Shown: piece by piece, positions 9,360 to 18,359 of the stretch
Layout of the letters: each line of letters opens with the position of its first letter
Numbering within the stretch: position 1 is the first letter of the stretch
Source: Corynebacterium glaucum
Lineage (GTDB): Bacteria; Actinomycetota; Actinomycetes; Mycobacteriales; Mycobacteriaceae
Reading direction: 5' to 3'
Assembly: GCF_030408855.1 (NCBI RefSeq)
Contig: NZ_CP047358.1
Span: 1,488,001-1,552,000, forward strand
Length of the DNA: 64,000 bases
Notes under the pieces: model-generated
Database searches by the model: none
The model's input: the letters and a program-made list of their open reading frames with translations, nothing else
What the model was told of the DNA's origin: nothing
Translations under genes and position numbers: made by a program

Positions 9360-10115
9360 ATGCGCATGACACAGGCGATTGCTGAACCGATGATTCTGAT
9401 TCAGGATTTGGACAAGCACTTTGGCGATTTCCATGCGCTGAAAAACATCAACCTCGAGGTCCCCCGCGGCCAAGTGATTGTGGTGCTGGGACCTTCCGGC
9501 TCAGGCAAGTCGACGCTGTGTCGCACGATCAACCGGCTCGAAACCATCGATTCCGGCACGATCGAGATCGACGGGAAGGCGCTGCCCGAGGAAGGCAAGG
9601 AGCTGGCAAAGCTGCGTGCCGATGTAGGCATGGTGTTCCAGCAGTTCAACCTGTTTCCGCACCTGACCATCCGCGACAACGTCACCCTCGGCCCCACTAA
9701 GGTGCGCAAATCGAAGAAAGCCGACGCCAACAAGCGTGCCGACGAACTGCTGACCCGCGTTGGCATTGGCAACCAAGCCGACAAGTACCCCGCCCAGCTC
9801 TCCGGCGGGCAGCAGCAGCGCGTCGCCATCGCCCGAGCGCTGGCTATGGACCCGAAGGTCATGCTTTTCGACGAACCCACCTCCGCGCTCGACCCAGAAA
9901 TGGTCGGTGAGGTGCTCGACGTCATGGGCGAGCTCGCGGCCACCGGTATGACCATGCTCGTGGTCACCCACGAGATGGGATTTGCCCGCAAGGTCGCCGA
10001 CCGCGTCATCTTCATGGCGGACGGCGAGATCGTCGAAGACACCGACCCAGAGTCCTTCTTTACCAACCCGCAGACCGATCGCGCCAAGGACTTCCTAGGC
10101 AAGATCCTGCACTAG
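9360..10115 (+). CDS. gluA: Glutamate ABC transporter ATP-binding protein GluA
   Basis: 251-aa polar-amino-acid ABC ATPase (GlnQ/HisP family). Walker [11 protein letters not shown]-loop [11 protein letters not shown], signature LSGGQQQR, Walker [13 protein letters not shown] and H-loop VVTHEMGF are all present. It is first in a four-gene operon with the GluB, GluC and GluD genes, next to recX/recA, as for the gluABCD glutamate uptake system of C. glutamicum. Two in-frame ATGs (9360 and 9366) are possible starts. No Shine-Dalgarno is seen, and an AT-rich GTAAATGTAATG stretch ends at the first ATG, so a leaderless message is likely. Substrate assignment to glutamate rests on synteny. Confidence 0.9.
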   Translation: MRMTQAIAEPMILIQDLDKHFGDFHALKNINLEVPRGQVIVVLGPSGSGKSTLCRTINRLETIDSGTIEIDGKALPEEGKELAKLRADVGMVFQQFNLFPHLTIRDNVTLGPTKVRKSKKADANKRADELLTRVGIGNQADKYPAQLSGGQQQRVAIARALAMDPKVMLFDEPTSALDPEMVGEVLDVMGELAATGMTMLVVTHEMGFARKVADRVIFMADGEIVEDTDPESFFTNPQTDRAKDFLGKILH

Positions 10116-10172
10116 CGCACCCCGACTGCAAAACATTTGCACCTCCACAAATCTGATTCGAAGGAGTTCACC

Positions 10173-11066
10173 ATGAACCGTGCAACCCGCATCATGGCAG
10201 CCACTGCGGCAGCCGCTCTGAGCCTGTCCATCGCTGCCTGCGGTGGGTCCGATTCCAGCTCCTCCGGCGGCGACGGCGGCGCATCCGGCGAAGGCCTGCT
10301 CTCTCACATTGAAGCCGGCAACGTCACCCTGGGCACCAAATACGACCAGCCAGGTCTTGGTCTGCGTGAACCGGACGGCTCGATGAGCGGTCTGGACGTT
10401 GACATTGCGACGTACGTGGTCAACTCGATTGCGAAGGACAACGGCTGGAACGAGCCGACCATCACCTGGCGCGAGACCCCGTCTGCGCAGCGTGAAACGC
10501 TAATCCAGAACGGCGAGGTCGACATGATCACCGCGACCTACTCCGTCAACAAATCGCGTTCTGAGACGGTGAACTTTGGTGGCCCGTACCTGCTCACCCA
10601 CCAAGCTCTGCTGGTGCAGGATGCCAACACCGACATCAACGGCCTGGAGGACCTCGACGGCAAGATCCTTTGCTCCGTCACCGGCTCCACCCCGGCACAG
10701 AAGGTCAAGGACACCCTGCCGGGCGTGCAACTGCAGGAGTATGACACCTACTCCTCCTGCGTTGAGGCACTGCGCCAAGGCAACGTCGATGCCCTGACTA
10801 CCGACGCGACCATCCTTGGCGGCTACGCAGCACAGTCGCCCGGCACCTTCAAGCTGGTCGACCTGGAAAAGGACGGCAAGCCGTTCACTGACGAGCACTA
10901 CGGCATCGGCCTGAAGAAGGACGACACGGCCGCGACCGAAGCAATCAACAAGGCGCTGCAGGCGATGTACGACGACGGCTCCTTCGACAAGTTTGTCGAC
11001 GAAAACATCGACGGCGGCCAAGGCGTGGAGAAGGCGAAGCCGGGCGACCTATCCTTCCTGAACTAA
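10173..11066 (+). CDS. gluB: Glutamate-binding lipoprotein GluB
   Basis: 297-aa substrate-binding lipoprotein (SBP family 3). The signal peptide has a lipobox LSIAACGG, which places the acylated Cys at about residue 23, followed by a Ser/Gly linker (SDSSSSGGDGG). The mature domain has the family signature FGGPYLLTHQALLVQ and the ligand-binding segment LGLREPDGSMSGLDVDIA. Start at ATG 10173 is supported by the ribosome binding site AAGGAG at 10161; an upstream in-frame ATG at 10137 has none. It sits between the ATPase and the two permease genes of the same importer. Confidence 0.92.
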   Translation: MNRATRIMAATAAAALSLSIAACGGSDSSSSGGDGGASGEGLLSHIEAGNVTLGTKYDQPGLGLREPDGSMSGLDVDIATYVVNSIAKDNGWNEPTITWRETPSAQRETLIQNGEVDMITATYSVNKSRSETVNFGGPYLLTHQALLVQDANTDINGLEDLDGKILCSVTGSTPAQKVKDTLPGVQLQEYDTYSSCVEALRQGNVDALTTDATILGGYAAQSPGTFKLVDLEKDGKPFTDEHYGIGLKKDDTAATEAINKALQAMYDDGSFDKFVDENIDGGQGVEKAKPGDLSFLN

Positions 11067-11121
11067 CACCCCGTCCCTCTCCTCCCTTCCCCGCATCGCG
11101 CAACCACAAGGAGTTACACGC

Positions 11122-11808
11122 ATGGATGCTTTATGGGCAGATTTGTTGCCCAAGCTCTTGTCGGCTTTTTGGACCACGATCAAACTGACGGTGTATTCCG
11201 CCATCGGTTCGCTCATTTTGGGCACGATCTTGACCGCGATGCGGGTCTCCCCCGTCGGGATCTTGCGCTCCATCTCGGCGTTTTACATCAACACGGTGCG
11301 CAACACCCCGCTGACCCTGGTGATCCTGTTCTGCTCCTTCGGGTTGTATCAAAACCTTGGTCTGCAACTTGCCAGCCGCGACTCCAGCACGTTTCTGATG
11401 GATCAGAACTTCCGGCTCGCGGTGCTCGGCTTCATTCTTTACACCTCGTGCTTTGTGGCTGAGTCGCTGCGAAGCGGCATCAATACCGTGCACTTCGGCC
11501 AGGCCGAGGCGGCGCGATCGCTTGGCTTGAGCTTCGGACAGACGTTCACGCAGATCGTCTTCCCCCAAGCCTGGCGCGCGGCGTTGGTGCCACTGGGCAA
11601 CACGCTCATCGCGTTGACGAAGAACACCACGATCGCCTCCGCGATCGGCGTGGCCGAGGCGTCCTTGCTGATGAAGTCCACCATCGAGTTCCACGCGAGC
11701 CAGCTGTTCATCATTTTCGGTGTGTTCGCGCTCGGCTTCGTCATCCTAACCCTGCCCATGGGCCTAATCGTTGGCCGCCTTGCTGACCGAATGGCGGTGA
11801 AGAAGTAA
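11122..11808 (+). CDS. gluC: Glutamate ABC transporter permease GluC
   Basis: 228-aa His/Glu/Gln/Arg-opine family permease. The hydrophobic N-terminal helix is followed by the conserved 'FYINTVRNTPLTLVILF' (fyIevfRgtPll.q) and the EAA loop EAARSLGLSFGQTFTQIVFP near residue 140. An AAGGAG ribosome binding site lies 9-10 nt before ATG 11122. The gene abuts gluD (stop TAA immediately precedes its ATG), consistent with the two permeases forming a heterodimer. Confidence 0.92.
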   Translation: MDALWADLLPKLLSAFWTTIKLTVYSAIGSLILGTILTAMRVSPVGILRSISAFYINTVRNTPLTLVILFCSFGLYQNLGLQLASRDSSTFLMDQNFRLAVLGFILYTSCFVAESLRSGINTVHFGQAEAARSLGLSFGQTFTQIVFPQAWRAALVPLGNTLIALTKNTTIASAIGVAEASLLMKSTIEFHASQLFIIFGVFALGFVILTLPMGLIVGRLADRMAVKK

Positions 11809-12765
11809 ATGGCACAAGAAGTGCGCGCCACAGTTCTCTACGATGCGCCCGGCCCCAAGGGCATCATGCGCAACCGCATCTACACGGTGATCACCCTCGT
11901 CGTGCTTGCGCTGGCAGCCTGGTGGGTCTTGTCCACCCTCGGCGACAAAGGCCAGCTCGACGCGGCAAAGTGGACCCCGTTCCTTGAAGCCAACACCTGG
12001 AAGACCTACATCTTGCCCGGCTTATGGGGCACCATCAAGGCCGCGCTCACCAGCATTGTGTTCGCGGTCATCTTCGGCGTCATCTTCGGCCTCGGCCGAC
12101 TCTCCGAGTCACGCCTCGTGCGCGGGTTCTGCGCGGTGATCGTGGAGTTCTTCCGCGCAATCCCAGTGCTTTTGCTGATGATCTTCGCCTACCAGCTTTT
12201 CGCGGTCTACAAACTCGTGCCGCCGAACGGGCTCGCATTCTGGGCGGTCGTTGTGGCTCTCACCCTCTACAACGGCTCGGTCATCGCGGAGATCCTTCGC
12301 GCGGGCATCAACTCGCTGCCGAAGGGCCAGACCGAGGCAGCCCGTGCGCTGGGAATGTCGCACTGGCAGACCATGTGGTCGATCCTGCTCCCCCAGTCCA
12401 TCGCGGCGATGCTGCCGGCGCTCATCGCGCAGATGGTGATTGCGCTCAAGGACACTGCGCTGGGCTACCAGATCGGCTACGTCGAGGTGGTCCGCTCCGG
12501 CATCCAGTCCGCCTCTACGAACCAGAACTTCCTGGCCTCGCTCGTGGTTGTTGGCGTCATCATGATCATCATCAACTACGCGCTCACCTTGCTCGCCGAG
12601 CGCGTCGAGCGCCAGCTACGGGCTGGGCGCGCACGACGCAACATCTTTGCCAAGGTGCCTGAGGCTGCCAGCGCAGGCGTGGGCTTGGACACGAAAGACA
12701 CCGTCAACGTGGACTGGCACGCGCCGGGCTACACCGAGCTAGAAAACCCCGACCGAGGGCACTAA
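11809..12765 (+). CDS. gluD: Glutamate ABC transporter permease GluD
   Basis: 318-aa permease of the same family as GluC, longer because of an N-terminal cytoplasmic lead and a charged C-terminal tail after about residue 265 ([20 protein letters not shown]). Family motifs: [19 protein letters not shown] and the EAA loop [20 protein letters not shown]. It begins directly at the gluC stop. Last gene of the operon; its 3' end faces recX and one copy of the dispersed 12-mer lies between them. No hairpin terminator with a T-run was seen after it. Confidence 0.92.
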   Translation: MAQEVRATVLYDAPGPKGIMRNRIYTVITLVVLALAAWWVLSTLGDKGQLDAAKWTPFLEANTWKTYILPGLWGTIKAALTSIVFAVIFGVIFGLGRLSESRLVRGFCAVIVEFFRAIPVLLLMIFAYQLFAVYKLVPPNGLAFWAVVVALTLYNGSVIAEILRAGINSLPKGQTEAARALGMSHWQTMWSILLPQSIAAMLPALIAQMVIALKDTALGYQIGYVEVVRSGIQSASTNQNFLASLVVVGVIMIIINYALTLLAERVERQLRAGRARRNIFAKVPEAASAGVGLDTKDTVNVDWHAPGYTELENPDRGH

Positions 12766-12768
12766 GCC

Positions 12769-12780
12769 GCTTATCGACGG
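12769..12780 (-). repeat. Dispersed 12-mer CCGTCGATAAGC, copy 2
   Basis: Exact copy, on the minus strand, located 3 bp after the gluD stop in the short convergent gluD/recX gap. On that strand it is again preceded by GGG (CCCATGG on the plus strand begins with CCC). Confidence 0.75.
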
Positions 12781-12796
12781 CCCATGGCAACGCGAA

Positions 12797-13408
12797 TTAT
12801 CCCACGTCGCTGCTGTCCGAGTTGAGCGCATCGATTCGCGCGTCCAAGGTCTCACGCGCGACACGCAGCGACATCTCTGAGGAGTAACCGCGCCGCGCGA
12901 GTACGCCAACAACACGGCGCAAGTGCTTGTCGTATTCCTGCCGATCCGTGGGTGGTGCCTTCACAGCGCGGGCTTTCTTTTCCGCCAGCACCCGTGCTTG
13001 CGCCTCTTCGTCCTCCGGAGAAACTTGGCTGAGCGCATCGGCGCGGATATCCGCTGCCACGCCCTTGTCTCGCAGCTCGAGGTCAAGTGCTCGCGCGGAT
13101 TTTCCACGGGCCGCTGCACGCTGGCGCACCCACTCGCGGGCGAACGCCTTGTCGTCGAGCAGCCTCGAGCGCTCGAGGGAATCGAGCACTTCCTCTACGA
13201 GGTCCTCCTCGAACTCGGCTTTTAGCAGCCGCTCGCGAAGCTCGTGCCGGGAGCGGGCACGCTGATCTAGGAGGCCAAGCGCCCGCTTACGCACGGGTGC
13301 GATGGCCTCCTCGTGGGTGCGGTCGAAGAGTTCTCCGCCCCCATGTGTTTTGTAGTGATCGAGGGCCTCTTGTAGCCGTGCGATTTTGTCCGGGTCGGGC
13401 GTATTCAA
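12797..13408 (-). CDS. recX: Regulatory protein RecX
   Basis: 203-aa RecX family protein, which binds RecA filaments and inhibits recombinase activity. It is composed of three-helix RecX repeats: 'ALGLLDQRARSRHELRERLL' near residue 40, followed by 'VEEVLDSLERSRLLDDKAFA', which is the classic repeat pair. The rest is strongly charged and helical. It begins 3 bp after the recA stop codon on the same strand, the usual recA-recX operon, so it is expected to be SOS-induced with recA. Confidence 0.92.
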   Translation of the reverse strand: MNTPDPDKIARLQEALDHYKTHGGGELFDRTHEEAIAPVRKRALGLLDQRARSRHELRERLLKAEFEEDLVEEVLDSLERSRLLDDKAFAREWVRQRAAARGKSARALDLELRDKGVAADIRADALSQVSPEDEEAQARVLAEKKARAVKAPPTDRQEYDKHLRRVVGVLARRGYSSEMSLRVARETLDARIDALNSDSSDVG

Positions 13409-13411
13409 CGG

Positions 13412-14557
13412 CTAGCTGCCCTGCGCGGGCAGAAGGTTGACATCGTCGTTTTCGTCCTCGTCATCGTCGAAGTCGATGTTGGGGACCATATCGACGAGGT
13501 CGTCCGAAAGCTCATCGCTCGCCGCATCCTTGCCCGCATATGCCCCGACACCCAGTGCCTTGAAGATCTTGTCTTCGATCTCGTCAGCCAGTTCCGTGTT
13601 GTCCTTGAGGAACAGCCGGGCTTTTTCCTTGCCTTGGCCGAGCTGCTCACCTTCGTAGGTGAACCACGAGCCGGACTTCTTCACGATGCCGTTGTCCACG
13701 CCCATGTCGATGATGGAGCTCTCGCGGGAAATACCTTCGCCGTACATGATGTCGAACTCGGCAACCTTGAACGGCGGCGACACCTTGTTCTTCACCACCT
13801 TGAGCTTGGTGCGGTTACCAATCGAGTCCTGGCCGTCCTTCAGCGTCTGGATGCGGCGCACGTCGCAGCGCACGGAGGCGTAGAACTTCAGCGCTTTACC
13901 ACCGGTGGTGGTCTCAGGAGAGCCGAACATCACGCCGATCTTCTCGCGCAGCTGGTTGATGAAGATCGCGGTGGTACCCGAGTTGTAGAGCGCGCCCGTC
14001 ATCTTGCGCAGCGCCTGCGACATCAGGCGGGCCTGGAGACCCACGTGGGAATCACCCATCTCGCCTTCGATCTCCGCCTTCGGAGTCAGTGCCGCAACGG
14101 AGTCGATGACGATCATGTCGATTGCACCGGAGCGCACCAGCATGTCGGCGATCTCTAGTGCCTGCTCACCAGTGTCTGGCTGGGAGACCAAGAGGTTATC
14201 CGTGTCTACGCCAAGCTTCTTCGCGTAGTCCGGATCCAGCGCATGCTCCGCGTCAATGAAAGCCGCGATGCCGCCAGCCTTCTGCGCCTGCGCGATTGCA
14301 TGCAGCGCCACCGTGGTCTTACCCGAAGACTCCGGGCCGTAGATCTCCACGATGCGGCCGCGCGGCCAGCCACCGATGCCCAGTGCCACGTCGATGGCGG
14401 TATTGCCGGAGGAAATGGACTGGATCGGCGGGCGGTTGTCCTCACCCAGGCGCATGATGGCGCCCTTGCCAAAGTCCTTCTCAATCATCGCCAGCGCTGC
14501 ATCGAGCGCATTCTGGCGGTCGTTGCCAGCGGCTCCAGTCTTCTTCTTTGCTGCCAT
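13412..14557 (-). CDS. recA: Recombinase RecA
   Basis: 381-aa recombinase for homologous strand exchange and LexA co-protease activity. Walker [10 protein letters not shown] at about residue 75, Walker B region [13 protein letters not shown], the L2/ATP contact segment [17 protein letters not shown], and an acidic C-terminal tail rich in Asp/Glu ([10 protein letters not shown]) typical of bacterial RecA. No intein is present. ATG start follows an AGGAGAGTT ribosome binding site. An SOS-box-like sequence lies about 140 bp upstream, so LexA control is expected, and recX follows in the same transcript. Confidence 0.97.
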   Translation of the reverse strand: MAAKKKTGAAGNDRQNALDAALAMIEKDFGKGAIMRLGEDNRPPIQSISSGNTAIDVALGIGGWPRGRIVEIYGPESSGKTTVALHAIAQAQKAGGIAAFIDAEHALDPDYAKKLGVDTDNLLVSQPDTGEQALEIADMLVRSGAIDMIVIDSVAALTPKAEIEGEMGDSHVGLQARLMSQALRKMTGALYNSGTTAIFINQLREKIGVMFGSPETTTGGKALKFYASVRCDVRRIQTLKDGQDSIGNRTKLKVVKNKVSPPFKVAEFDIMYGEGISRESSIIDMGVDNGIVKKSGSWFTYEGEQLGQGKEKARLFLKDNTELADEIEDKIFKALGVGAYAGKDAASDELSDDLVDMVPNIDFDDDEDENDDVNLLPAQGS

Positions 14558-14695
14558 GTGCTTGTAACTCTCCTGCGATGTGTAGCTAGCGTGCGTGCTT
14601 CTAACCGATATGTATTAGACGTTCACCGACACCGTCTCGGTTCCATCAACACTTCGAAATCCTAGAACGCGGATTCAACACGTTCGAACGTACAC

Positions 14696-14709
14696 GCAAA
14701 CATGTTCGA
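14696..14709 (-). promoter_or_regulatory. SOS (LexA) box upstream of recA
   Basis: On the minus strand the sequence reads TCGAACATGTTTGC, matching the actinobacterial LexA consensus TCGAACatGTTCGA at 12 of 14 positions. It lies about 140 bp upstream of the recA ATG, in the gap between recA and the DUF3046 gene, where an SOS box is expected. A second TTCGAA palindrome (14684-14689) is nearby but does not extend to the full consensus. Confidence 0.7.
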
Positions 14710-14752
14710 TAACAATGTGACACGCGCGCACCCGAACGCAACCTTCCCTGCC

Positions 14753-14968
14753 TTACTTTCCCGGCCGATCTACCCCTAAACGCCGCTCCTCGGGCACGTC
14801 AAACGCGTCGCAAAGCCCCTCCCACACGACGCGCGGATCGACACCATTTTCGATTAGCTCGGCCGCTGTGCGATCGCTTTGCGGCAGCACCTGCGACTGG
14901 ACGATCCACTGCGCACGCTCCGCGCCGAACTCGTCTTCCACGAGCTGATCAAATTCCGTCAAACGCAT
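14753..14968 (-). CDS. DUF3046 family protein
   Basis: Small protein of about 71 aa, MRLTEFDQLVEDEFG at the N terminus and FDVPEERRLGVDR near the end. It matches the DUF3046 family of Actinobacteria, whose genes regularly sit just upstream of recA; its function is unknown to me. I chose ATG 14968, from which the family's typical MRLTEF N terminus begins, rather than the ATG six codons earlier. Confidence 0.8.
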   Translation of the reverse strand: MRLTEFDQLVEDEFGAERAQWIVQSQVLPQSDRTAAELIENGVDPRVVWEGLCDAFDVPEERRLGVDRPGK

Positions 14969-15032
14969 GCCACCTAACCTACACACACCCCACGCCTCTC
15001 CCTTTCTGTAAGCGCGCCTTTTTCATATCGCT

Positions 15033-15045
15033 TGAACACCGTTCA
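15033..15045 (+). promoter_or_regulatory. BioQ-type operator upstream of bioY
   Basis: TGAACACCGTTCA is a perfect TGAAC-N3-GTTCA palindrome. It agrees with the binding site of the TetR-type biotin repressor BioQ of corynebacteria (TGAAC-N3-GTTAC, from established knowledge). It ends 15 bp before the bioY ATG, and a -10-like TACCCT (15048-15053) lies between operator and start codon, so the message is probably leaderless and repressor binding would block the polymerase. Confidence 0.75.
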
Positions 15046-15060
15046 GATACCCTTCTTCAC

Positions 15061-15672
15061 ATGACATCTGTGCACGCCTCTTCAGACTCCCAACCGCCGC
15101 GCTCCAGCTCTAGCGCCAGCACTGCCACTGACATCGCCTACATTGCAGTCTTCGCCGCGATCATCATCGTGCTGGGGTTCCTCGCCATCCCAGTCGGCGC
15201 CCTCGGCGCACCGATCGTGCTGCAAAACGCCGCAGTCATCCTCGCCGGCCTGGTTCTCGGACGCCGCCGCGGTTTCCTCACCGCCGCAGTGTTCCTCTTG
15301 GTAGGCCTGGCACTTCCGGTGCTCGCAGGCGGGCGTACCACCATCGCCGCAATCGGAGGCATCACGGTCGGGTACCTTGTCGGCTACCTGGTTTCCGCTT
15401 GGGTTGTCGGCGCGATCGCCTACCGTGCACCGTTCAAGTCGAACCGGGGCATGGCAATTGCTGTGCTCATCATCGCAGGTTACGTAGGACTCTTCATCCA
15501 GTACTTCTTCGGCGTGTTCGGCTTCATGTTCCGCGCGGACATGACGTTCATCCAGGCGTGGCAAGCCCAATTGCCGTTCGTGCTGACCGATGCAATCGAG
15601 ATTGCGCTCGTGATCGCCGTCGCAATCGGAGTGCACTCGGCGATCCCGGACATCCGCAGGGGCCGTCGATAA
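15061..15672 (+). CDS. bioY: Biotin ECF transporter S component BioY
   Basis: 203-aa integral membrane protein that binds biotin. After a Ser-rich N terminus come about six hydrophobic helices, with the BioY signatures VLQNAAVILAGLVLGRRRG and VFLLVGLALPVLAGGR. It is followed at once by the ATPase and T-component genes, giving the tripartite BioMNY importer. The operator upstream predicts repression by BioQ when biotin is sufficient. The stop codon is part of a copy of the dispersed 12-mer. Confidence 0.93.
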   Translation: MTSVHASSDSQPPRSSSSASTATDIAYIAVFAAIIIVLGFLAIPVGALGAPIVLQNAAVILAGLVLGRRRGFLTAAVFLLVGLALPVLAGGRTTIAAIGGITVGYLVGYLVSAWVVGAIAYRAPFKSNRGMAIAVLIIAGYVGLFIQYFFGVFGFMFRADMTFIQAWQAQLPFVLTDAIEIALVIAVAIGVHSAIPDIRRGRR

Positions 15673-15674
15673 GC
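15663..15674 (+). repeat. Dispersed 12-mer CCGTCGATAAGC, copy 3
   Basis: Exact copy that spans the last codons and the TAA stop of bioY (CGT CGA TAA) and ends 3 bp before the bioM ATG, preceded by GGG as in copy 1. It shows that the repeat can encode a gene's C terminus. Confidence 0.75.
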
Positions 15675-15677
15675 ATC

Positions 15678-16367
15678 ATGCCCCTCATTGAGTTTCGCGG
15701 AGCCTGCGTTTCCTACGACGGTGAAACCGTGCTCGCCCCGCTCAACGTCAGTTTTGACGAGCAGCGTGTCGGCATCATCGGCTCGAACGGCTCCGGCAAA
15801 TCCACCACCGTGCGCATGATCAACGGTTTGATCGAACCCACAACAGGCAGTGTGCTTTACGACGGCCTCTCCCCCACGAGCCAGGGCAAAGACGTCCGCA
15901 AACGGGTGGGATTCGTCTTCTCCGACGCGGAATCACAAATTGTCATGCCAAGGGTGAGCGACGATGTGGCGTTCTCGCTCCGTCGGTTCAAACTGCCCCG
16001 CGCTGAGGTCCAGGCTCGGGTCACCGCGGTGCTGGAGAGGTTCGAGCTTTCTCACCTGGCCGAAAACTCGCCGCACACCCTCTCAGGCGGCGAGAAGCAA
16101 ATGCTCGCGCTCGCCTCGGTGCTGGTGATCGAGCCGGACACCGTGATTGCAGATGAGCCAACCACGCTGCTCGACCTGCGCAACCGCCGCCGCATCATCC
16201 GCGAGCTGATGAGCTTGGAGCAGCAATTGGTGGTAGTCACCCACGACCTGGACATGCTTCGGGATTTCGACCGCGTGCTGGTCATCGACGAGGGGCAATT
16301 GCTTTACGACGGCTCCCCGGACGACGCCATCGCCTTCTACATCGACCGAATGGATGCCAAGCCGTGA
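15678..16367 (+). CDS. bioM: Biotin ECF transporter ATPase BioM
   Basis: 229-aa ABC ATPase of the CbiO/BioM type. Walker A GSNGSGKST, Q-loop FVFSDAESQIVMP (the ECF-type variant), signature LSGGEKQ, Walker B VIADEPTTLLD and H-loop VVTHDLDM. ATG 15678 is the only sensible start: it is 5 bp after the bioY stop, although the open frame extends further upstream inside bioY. It energises biotin uptake with BioN and BioY; the stop overlaps the bioN start. Confidence 0.93.
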   Translation: MPLIEFRGACVSYDGETVLAPLNVSFDEQRVGIIGSNGSGKSTTVRMINGLIEPTTGSVLYDGLSPTSQGKDVRKRVGFVFSDAESQIVMPRVSDDVAFSLRRFKLPRAEVQARVTAVLERFELSHLAENSPHTLSGGEKQMLALASVLVIEPDTVIADEPTTLLDLRNRRRIIRELMSLEQQLVVVTHDLDMLRDFDRVLVIDEGQLLYDGSPDDAIAFYIDRMDAKP

Positions 16368-16978
16368 TCCGCGAGCTACCGCTAGGCGTCTACGTTCCCG
16401 GTAGTTCCTTCCTGCATCGGGTGCACCCGAGCCTGAAGTTCTTGCTGCTGGTCGCGTTCGTCCTCTGGGTGACCATCTGGCCGACACTGCCATGGCAATC
16501 GATGGCGGCCCTGACATTGATCATGGTGCTGTATGCGCTCGCCGGGATCCCAGTCGGCGTGGCCTGGCGCCAGTTCGTAACGTTGTTGCCGTTCTTACTC
16601 TTCCTCTGCGCGTTTATCTGGTGGCAAAACGGACTGGCAGCGGCTCTGACCACGGGCATAGGATTGACCGCCACAATCGCCGCTGCGAACTTGCTGACGC
16701 TGACTACCACGGTCGAAGCGCTGTTGGACGCGCTTGACCAGAGCCTCCAGCCGCTCGCTCGCGTTGGTGTTCCCGTGGAACTGATCAGCCTCACCATCGC
16801 CCTGACCATCCGGTTGATCCCGCTCATGCTGGCGACCGCGAACGAAGTGCTCGACGCGCGCCGGGCCCGCGGTGCCGGGTTTTCCTTCGCCGCCTTCGGT
16901 GTGCCGCTTGTGATCCGAGCGGTGCGCCGCGCCCGCCAAATCGGCGAGGCGCTCATGGCGCGCGGCGCGGTGGATTAA
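16364..16978 (+). CDS. bioN: Biotin ECF transporter T component BioN
   Basis: 204-aa CbiQ-family transmembrane coupling protein. It begins with GTG overlapping the bioM stop by 4 nt and has about five helices. The coupling helices end in DARRARGAGFSFA, the Ala-Arg-Gly signature (ARRARG) that contacts the ATPase. N terminus 'LGVYVPGSSFLHRVHPSLKF' is typical of CbiQ proteins. Last gene of the operon, followed by a strong terminator hairpin shared with the convergent pspA. Confidence 0.92.
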   Translation: MIRELPLGVYVPGSSFLHRVHPSLKFLLLVAFVLWVTIWPTLPWQSMAALTLIMVLYALAGIPVGVAWRQFVTLLPFLLFLCAFIWWQNGLAAALTTGIGLTATIAAANLLTLTTTVEALLDALDQSLQPLARVGVPVELISLTIALTIRLIPLMLATANEVLDARRARGAGFSFAAFGVPLVIRAVRRARQIGEALMARGAVD

Positions 16979-16985
16979 GCCCAAA

Positions 16986-17026
16986 ACCGCCTCCATCCCG
17001 CAGTCATACAACGGGATGGAGGCGGT
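16986..17026. terminator. Bidirectional terminator between bioN and pspA
   Basis: A perfect 15-bp stem (ACCGCCTCCATCCCG pairing with CGGGATGGAGGCGGT) around an 11-nt loop. It sits in the 61-bp convergent gap. On the minus strand it is followed by TTTT, so it is a good intrinsic terminator for pspA; on the plus strand the T-run is missing. Confidence 0.85.
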
Positions 17027-17039
17027 AGATGCAGAAGCG

Positions 17040-17897
17040 TTAGATTTCGCCGCGCAGCTCGCGCATGCGCTCGGCAACAGCGTCGTCCGAGACACCAGCC
17101 CCGGACGGCTGCTGGGACTGCTGCGCTGCACCCGGGCCGTTCGCACCCTGCTCAATCGCCGGCTTCGAGCCGGAGGTCAGCTCACCAGACATCTCGGCAC
17201 GGATCTGCTCGAGGCGGCCGTGGCCAGCCATCTGGATGCCTGCCTGCTCAACCTCAGCCATACGGCCTTCGATGGAGTTTTGCGCAAGCTCGGCGGCACC
17301 GAGCGCGTTCGCGTAACGACGCTCGATTTTGTCGCGCACCTGATCCAGGTTCGGGCCAGTCGCGGTAATGGAGTTCATCTGGCGCATGGTCTCCGAGACC
17401 TTTTCCTGCATCTTGGCCTGCTCGAGCTGGCTCAGCAGCTTGGAGCGCTCAGCCACCTGCTGCTGCAGGTGTGCCGCGTTGCGCTCCACGGCCTGCTTCG
17501 CGGCCCCTGCCTGCTGCAGCGCCTGATCGTGGAGCTGCTTGGTGTCTTCCACGCCCTGCTCTGCGGTCACCAGCTGGGCAGCGAAAGCCTCTGCGGCATT
17601 CTCGTACTCGCTTGCGCGCTTCTGGTCGCCCTCGTTGCGAGCCTTGTCAGCGAGCTGCAGCGCCTGGCGGGTGTTCGCCTGCAGCTTCTCCACGTCCTCC
17701 AGACGGCGGTTCAGCTGCATCTCCAGCTGACGCTGGTTGCCAATCACAGCAGCTGCCTGCTGGGACAGCGCCTGGTGCTGACGCTGCGCCTCGCTAATCG
17801 CCTGCTCGATCTGGACCTTCGGATCAGCGTTCTCTTCGATCTTGTTGTCGAAGAGGGCCATGAGGTAGTTCCAGAACTTCTTGAACGGGTTCGCCAT
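17040..17897 (-). CDS. pspA: PspA/IM30 family phage-shock protein
   Basis: 285-aa peripheral membrane protein of the PspA/Vipp1 (ESCRT-III-like) family, which protects the membrane under stress. The amphipathic N-terminal helix [20 protein letters not shown] is followed by long coiled-coil helices rich in Gln, Ala and Glu (for example [20 protein letters not shown]) to about residue 220. The tail is Gly/Ala/Gln-rich and ends [12 protein letters not shown] 17897 has a GAAAGG ribosome binding site. It lies downstream of the clgR regulator gene, matching the mycobacterial clgR-pspA module where ClgR activates pspA. Confidence 0.92.
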   Translation of the reverse strand: MANPFKKFWNYLMALFDNKIEENADPKVQIEQAISEAQRQHQALSQQAAAVIGNQRQLEMQLNRRLEDVEKLQANTRQALQLADKARNEGDQKRASEYENAAEAFAAQLVTAEQGVEDTKQLHDQALQQAGAAKQAVERNAAHLQQQVAERSKLLSQLEQAKMQEKVSETMRQMNSITATGPNLDQVRDKIERRYANALGAAELAQNSIEGRMAEVEQAGIQMAGHGRLEQIRAEMSGELTSGSKPAIEQGANGPGAAQQSQQPSGAGVSDDAVAERMRELRGEI

Positions 17898-17929
17898 GGG
17901 TCAAAGACCTTTCGTGGAATGTTTTATCT

Positions 17930-17954
17930 ATCGCGTAACCACAATAGACGCGAT
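17930..17954. promoter_or_regulatory. Inverted repeat upstream of pspA (possible regulator site)
   Basis: ATCGCGT and ACGCGAT form a perfect 7-bp inverted repeat with an 11-bp spacer in the clgR-pspA gap, about 35 bp before the pspA start codon. It could be an operator or a small hairpin. It does not obviously match the ClgR motif I remember, so I leave the ligand open. Confidence 0.4.
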
Positions 17955-17984
17955 CCGCCCGCCACGCTGCAGGCGCTCAGGGTT

Positions 17985-18344
17985 TTAGGCCTCGGCTGCA
18001 GCTGGAGTGGTCGAAGCCAACTCGTCATTGATTGAAGGCAGCGATAGGTTCGCCACAGCCTCGAGCAGCACCTCGGCCACGGTGGTGTCCAACGCCTGGC
18101 AGATAGAGGCAAGCACCTCGGAGGAGACCTCTTTACGCCCACGCTCCAGCTCGGAGAGGTAGCCAGGTGAAACCATCGCGTGGGTGGCAAGCTCTCGAAG
18201 TGTCACGCCCTTATCGGCGCGGTAGGCACGCAGCGACATCCCGAGCGCCTCACGCAGCAAGGGTTCGCGCTGGCGGGGGTTACGCACCGGGGAAACCGGC
18301 ACAGTTGCCGGTGCATCAAAAAGCAGAGTTGTTGTAGCCATCAT
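17985..18344 (-). CDS. clgR: Transcriptional activator ClgR (XRE-family HTH)
   Basis: About 119-aa regulator with a Cro/CI-type helix-turn-helix: LREALGMSLRAYRADKGVTL, then LRELATHAMVSPGYLSELER (recognition helix) and GRKEVSSEVLASICQALDTT. This is the ClgR pattern; ClgR activates clp protease genes in corynebacteria and pspA in mycobacteria. Starts at ATG 18344 or 18341 are equally possible; a TTG three codons further upstream is less likely. It lies 16 bp after cinA and before pspA, so a pgsA-cinA-clgR-pspA transcript is plausible. ClgR is normally itself degraded by Clp, and the C terminus ending PAAAEA would fit that kind of tail. Confidence 0.88.
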   Translation of the reverse strand: MMATTTLLFDAPATVPVSPVRNPRQREPLLREALGMSLRAYRADKGVTLRELATHAMVSPGYLSELERGRKEVSSEVLASICQALDTTVAEVLLEAVANLSLPSINDELASTTPAAAEA

Positions 18345-18359
18345 TGAGTTCAACGGTAC

